Shown here: in pieces, positions 60,718 through 64,000 of the stretch
How positions within the stretch are numbered: position 1 is the stretch's first letter
Layout of the letters: each line of letters opens with the position of its first letter
Assembly (NCBI GenBank): GCA_021203205.1
Contig: JAJQBQ010000047.1
Coordinates: 1-64,000 of the forward strand
Length of the DNA stretch: 64,000 nucleotides
Direction of reading: 5' to 3'
Source: Lachnospiraceae bacterium
GTDB taxonomy: Bacteria > Bacillota > Clostridia > Lachnospirales > Lachnospiraceae
Translations under genes and position numbers: made by a program
The notes under the pieces: model-generated
What the model was told of the DNA's origin: nothing
What the model saw: the letters and a program-made list of their open reading frames with translations, nothing else
Database searches by the model: none

Positions 60718-63700
60718 ATGAGAAAAAAGAGATTACAGAAAGTCGTGGCCCTGTTAATGGTAGTGGTCATGATTCTGAACCTCACGCCGAGCGGGCTGAC
60801 CATCAGCCTTGCGGACGACAACACGATAACTGAGGAGAAGACATCCGATGACCTCACGAACACGGACTGGGAAAATCAGATGTCAACGACCGACAGTTAT
60901 TCAAGCGAAAATGTCGGGCGTATCTGGACAGACAAGTCGGTCTCGACAGATGACGTGACACTGAGCTATGGCAATCTGAAAGGAACGGTCATCGAAATGG
61001 CCTCGGACGCGGATTTCCTGGTGGAGCTGTCTGCCATGTCTTCCACGTCATCCCAGACGACTACCACTACGAGCTCTGCTCCGGTGGACGTGGTCTTTGT
61101 GATTGACCTGTCGGGATCCATGTCCAATGCGAACAGTAATATGTCCAACGGATACAGTCGCATCTACAATCTGGTTCAGGCATTGAACAGCGCCATCGAT
61201 GAATTGATGACTGCCAATGAATATAACCGGATCGCGGTGGTCGGATACAGCTCGACATCTGTCACGCTGCTTCCACTGGATACCTATTCGCAGTACAAGA
61301 GCGGGAATACAACTTATGAGTATTTCTCGCTGAACACGAATACCGGGAGCAGCAGTAACGCTACTCTTACCGTGAATGCGGTGAATTCCAGTGGCAGCCG
61401 TGTGTATACCACACAGAGTGTTTCCGGAGGCACGAATATCCAGCGCGGTATCTATACCGGCATGAATATTCTGGCATCGGTGGCGAACACGGATGTCACG
61501 GTAACGATCAACGGCACCGTCTACAACCGCACGCCGGCGGTGGTTATCCTTTCCGATGGGGCTGCCACCTACTCTGCGGCGGACGGAGCGACCCAGACAA
61601 CAGGTGGGGGACCAAACCAGTCCACCACTACCATCGGCGGCAACTGGTGGAATATTACCACTACCAATAATAACCAGGGCGATGGGCAGAACGCCTATTA
61701 CGGCAACGGTTTTAAGGCCATGCTTACCGCCGCTTACATGAAGCAGGCGATCAGCCGGAACTACTATGAAGATGCTTCTGTATATACGATCGGTGTCGGC
61801 GTCACGAGCCTGAGTACAAACGAGCAGGCACTGGCTACGTTGACCCTGAATCCGTCGAACTACAGCAGCGGTTCCACTGCCAGCACCACCACCAGTAACT
61901 ATTCCTGGAAGTCGAGCGGCAATAGCATCGGTTATAGCATGTACACTGCGTGGAACAGCTATGTCGCGAACACTGCAAGCAGTTTTACCGTATCGGTCGG
62001 CAACAATAGCACATACCCTGTGAAGCATCCGGACTCCAACGACATTATCGCTCTGGATTCTGAAGGCAAATCTGTCACGGCCACGGTCAACGGCGTCACC
62101 ATCAACTCCGGCATCCTTTACAATGATGCCTATTATGATGTGACAGCTGCGGATGATATGTCTCTGGTATTCGAGGAGATCACCAGCTCGATCGCATCGG
62201 CCTCAGTGGCTTCGCCTACCAAGGTTACGACCGGCAGTGAAACCACCAGCGGTTATGTGACTTTCACGGATACGCTGGGCGAGTTTATGGAAGTGAAGGA
62301 TTTTGAGGCGATCGTAGTGGAAGATACGATCTTCGCCACGAAAGATGTGAGTGCCAAAGTCGATAACGGAGACGGCTCTTACACCACCACCTACACCTTC
62401 ACCGGCACGGTAGCGGGCAATGTCGTGTACAACGGAGGCGAGCTGGAAGATCTCAAGATCACCGTCACATCCTATGACGATCCGTCAAAGGGCGATGTGG
62501 TAACGGTGCAAATCCCGGCTACACTGCTTCCGCTGCTGTATTATGATATCAACGTCACCAAAACTACCTCCACTATGGACATCAGCGAGGATTATCCTAT
62601 GCGAGTGTTCTATTCTGTGGGGTTGAAGGATGGCGTGAAGTCTGCCCTGACCACCGGCAACTATGACAGTGTCACGGGACTGGCTTCCTATGTGACAAAC
62701 AACACGGACAGCACGACAGGAGAGGTCAGCTTCTATTCCAACTATTACGATGCAACAAAAGCAGACGATGGCAAGACCATCGGCGACACCACCGTGTGGT
62801 TTGAGCCGGCGGCTACCAACAGCTTTTATTACTTCCAGGAAGATACGGCTCTGTATACTTCCAGCGGAGATAACGCGGTGCTGGCATCTTCTTCTGATAT
62901 CAGTGCCGGTACAATTTACTACTATAAACATGAGTATTATTACAATACCACAGTAACAACAACGGATCCCACAACGGGGCAGGCGGTTACATCGACGGTA
63001 GCCGTTGCCGACACAAAGTGGATTGCGGTAACGATGACTGCCGAAGAGATTGCCAGCTATGTCAAAGATGACGGGAATGGAAATGCCGTGATATCGGCGG
63101 GTTCTCCGAAGCTGCCTTTGGGCGAAGCAGCTCTGTTCCGGGGTTCAAAGAGCACGTCCGGAAATTCAACCGGTACGGCGGACTATTACCTGTATCCGAC
63201 TTGGACTGAGGGCGGCAATGCGGTAACTTATCTGGGCAACAACGGTGAGATTACCTATTCCTCTACCGGAAGCCTGGAGATCAGCAAAGCGGTGACGGCA
63301 GCCACGGGCCTGAACCCGAGCTCGACGACAGAGTTTACTTTTACCGTTACCTTTACGAATGCCTCCGGCAGCTATTCCTACTATAAGGTAGACTCGGAAG
63401 GGAACACCATCGCGAATTCCGCCGGGACGATCTCCAGCGGAGAAACGCTGACGCTACTGGATGGTCAGTCTGCGGTGATCTACGGACTGCCGCACGGCGC
63501 AGGCTACACGGTGACGGAGACAAATCTGCCCACCGGCTATACTGCAGCCAGCAGTTCGGAAAGCGGAACCATCGCGGGTGGTACGACGCAGACAGCGGCA
63601 TTTACCAATACCTACAAGCCGAATTCGGTTACTTATGATGGCAGCCTGACGGCCTCCAAGACACTGACGGGGCGCGCATGGGATGCGGACGACAGCTTCA

Positions 63701-64000
63701 CCTTCTACCTGACCCCGGTAGATACAACTGTACTGCCGACATCCGATTCCACATTCACGACTACGGACGGCACCGGTGCCACGGTGACGGTGACGCAGGA
63801 CACCCTCGGCTCCACATCCGTGACAGGCGTTATTTACACAGTGACAAAGGGGACGACGAGTATCGCCGACGGTCAGTCTGTGGAATTCAGCCTGGGCACG
63901 TTCAAATTCGATGAGCCGGGCACCTATACTTACCGTGTGACAGAGCACGACGGCACGGAAGCCGGGCTGACCTACAGCGACGCGATCTACACCATCGTAT
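60718..64000 (+). CDS. large VWA surface protein with pilin-type isopeptide domains, 3' end outside the window
   Basis: At least 1094 residues; the frame is open to the right edge. A perfect AAAAGGAGG precedes the ATG. A signal peptide (MRKKRLQKVVALLMVVVMI to about residue 32) starts the protein. A von Willebrand A domain spans about 120-500 with MIDAS DLSGSM at 130-135 and a GGTNIQRGIYTGMNIL helix; the region is very Ser/Thr/Asn-rich. From about 850 (SLEISKAVTAATGLNPSST) and again from about 975 (YDGSLTASKTLTGRAWDADD) are Spy0128/FctA-like pilin domains with the Lys, Glu and TYRVTEHDG elements that form isopeptide bonds. This is a cell-wall adhesin or pilin tip protein. Expression is probably controlled by the regulator pair upstream. 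A sortase motif, if any, lies outside the window. Confidence 0.88.
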   Translation, partial: MRKKRLQKVVALLMVVVMILNLTPSGLTISLADDNTITEEKTSDDLTNTDWENQMSTTDSYSSENVGRIWTDKSVSTDDVTLSYGNLKGTVIEMASDADFLVELSAMSSTSSQTTTTTSSAPVDVVFVIDLSGSMSNANSNMSNGYSRIYNLVQALNSAIDELMTANEYNRIAVVGYSSTSVTLLPLDTYSQYKSGNTTYEYFSLNTNTGSSSNATLTVNAVNSSGSRVYTTQSVSGGTNIQRGIYTGMNILASVANTDVTVTINGTVYNRTPAVVILSDGAATYSAADGATQTTGGGPNQSTTTIGGNWWNITTTNNNQGDGQNAYYGNGFKAMLTAAYMKQAISRNYYEDASVYTIGVGVTSLSTNEQALATLTLNPSNYSSGSTASTTTSNYSWKSSGNSIGYSMYTAWNSYVANTASSFTVSVGNNSTYPVKHPDSNDIIALDSEGKSVTATVNGVTINSGILYNDAYYDVTAADDMSLVFEEITSSIASASVASPTKVTTGSETTSGYVTFTDTLGEFMEVKDFEAIVVEDTIFATKDVSAKVDNGDGSYTTTYTFTGTVAGNVVYNGGELEDLKITVTSYDDPSKGDVVTVQIPATLLPLLYYDINVTKTTSTMDISEDYPMRVFYSVGLKDGVKSALTTGNYDSVTGLASYVTNNTDSTTGEVSFYSNYYDATKADDGKTIGDTTVWFEPAATNSFYYFQEDTALYTSSGDNAVLASSSDISAGTIYYYKHEYYYNTTVTTTDPTTGQAVTSTVAVADTKWIAVTMTAEEIASYVKDDGNGNAVISAGSPKLPLGEAALFRGSKSTSGNSTGTADYYLYPTWTEGGNAVTYLGNNGEITYSSTGSLEISKAVTAATGLNPSSTTEFTFTVTFTNASGSYSYYKVDSEGNTIANSAGTISSGETLTLLDGQSAVIYGLPHGAGYTVTETNLPTGYTAASSSESGTIAGGTTQTAAFTNTYKPNSVTYDGSLTASKTLTGRAWDADDSFTFYLTPVDTTVLPTSDSTFTTTDGTGATVTVTQDTLGSTSVTGVIYTVTKGTTSIADGQSVEFSLGTFKFDEPGTYTYRVTEHDGTEAGLTYSDAIYTIV

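Overview
The window looks like a chromosome segment of a Gram-positive anaerobe of the Clostridia, most likely Lachnospiraceae. Supporting signs are consensus AGGAGG ribosome binding sites, a GatCAB amidotransferase, SbcCD with a Clostridia-like gene order, DUF6273 lipoproteins, paired AAA-ATPase/PD-(D/E)XK proteins, a bL25/Ctc ribosomal protein, and a VWA/pilin-type surface protein. No rRNA, CRISPR array, complete insertion sequence or complete prophage was seen. Two tRNA genes (Phe-GAA and Ser-GCU) are present.

Layout. Positions 1-7.3 kb are visibly AT-rich and accessory: a zinc-ribbon membrane protein, two lipoproteins sharing a near-identical leader, a decayed fragment of a third, a pair of small membrane proteins, and a HigBA-type toxin-antitoxin pair with a clear promoter and palindromic operator. 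From 7.3 to 12 kb a minus-strand cluster encodes a relative of the flavin-dependent polyenoic fatty acid isomerase, a CrtI/retinol-saturase-like flavoprotein and a ferredoxin-reductase-type electron carrier; I read it as a candidate unsaturated fatty acid isomerisation/saturation system. From 12 to 18 kb come an acidic membrane-anchored protein, a HipBA module coupled to an internally deleted tcdA, a VWA protein with a partner DNA-binding-like protein, a RelE/Phd toxin-antitoxin pair and purC. From 18 to 31 kb: a potassium channel with RCK-like and RyR-like domains, two AAA-ATPase/nuclease-like proteins, a DUF2089 regulator with a membrane partner, a Kef-type antiporter and a 1466-residue ABC transporter with a huge repetitive extracellular insert. 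From 31 to 56 kb is mostly housekeeping: an RlmI-like methyltransferase, a SNF2 helicase, gatCAB, an acetyltransferase, a lipoprotein, a DUF4143 ATPase, sbcDC, thiE, thiD, rplY/ctc, a cation diffusion facilitator and a YgjP-like metalloprotein. From 56 kb to the end: a tiny membrane peptide gene, tRNA-Ser, a LuxR-type regulator broken by a run of eight G, its HTH-less paralogue and the start of a large VWA/pilin-like surface protein that runs off the right edge.

Two themes cut across the window. First, short tandem repeats are unusually frequent. Where they lie inside genes (sbcD, thiE, the methyltransferase, the ABC transporter) the period is a multiple of three and the reading frame is kept; in intergenic DNA the periods are 16, 31, 35 and 40 bp. 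Second, intergenic regions carry at least two dispersed families of palindromic elements with recognisable inverted ends, which look like REP- or MITE-type sequences.

All calls come from reading the sequence and its translations; no database search was run, and family names rest on remembered motifs.
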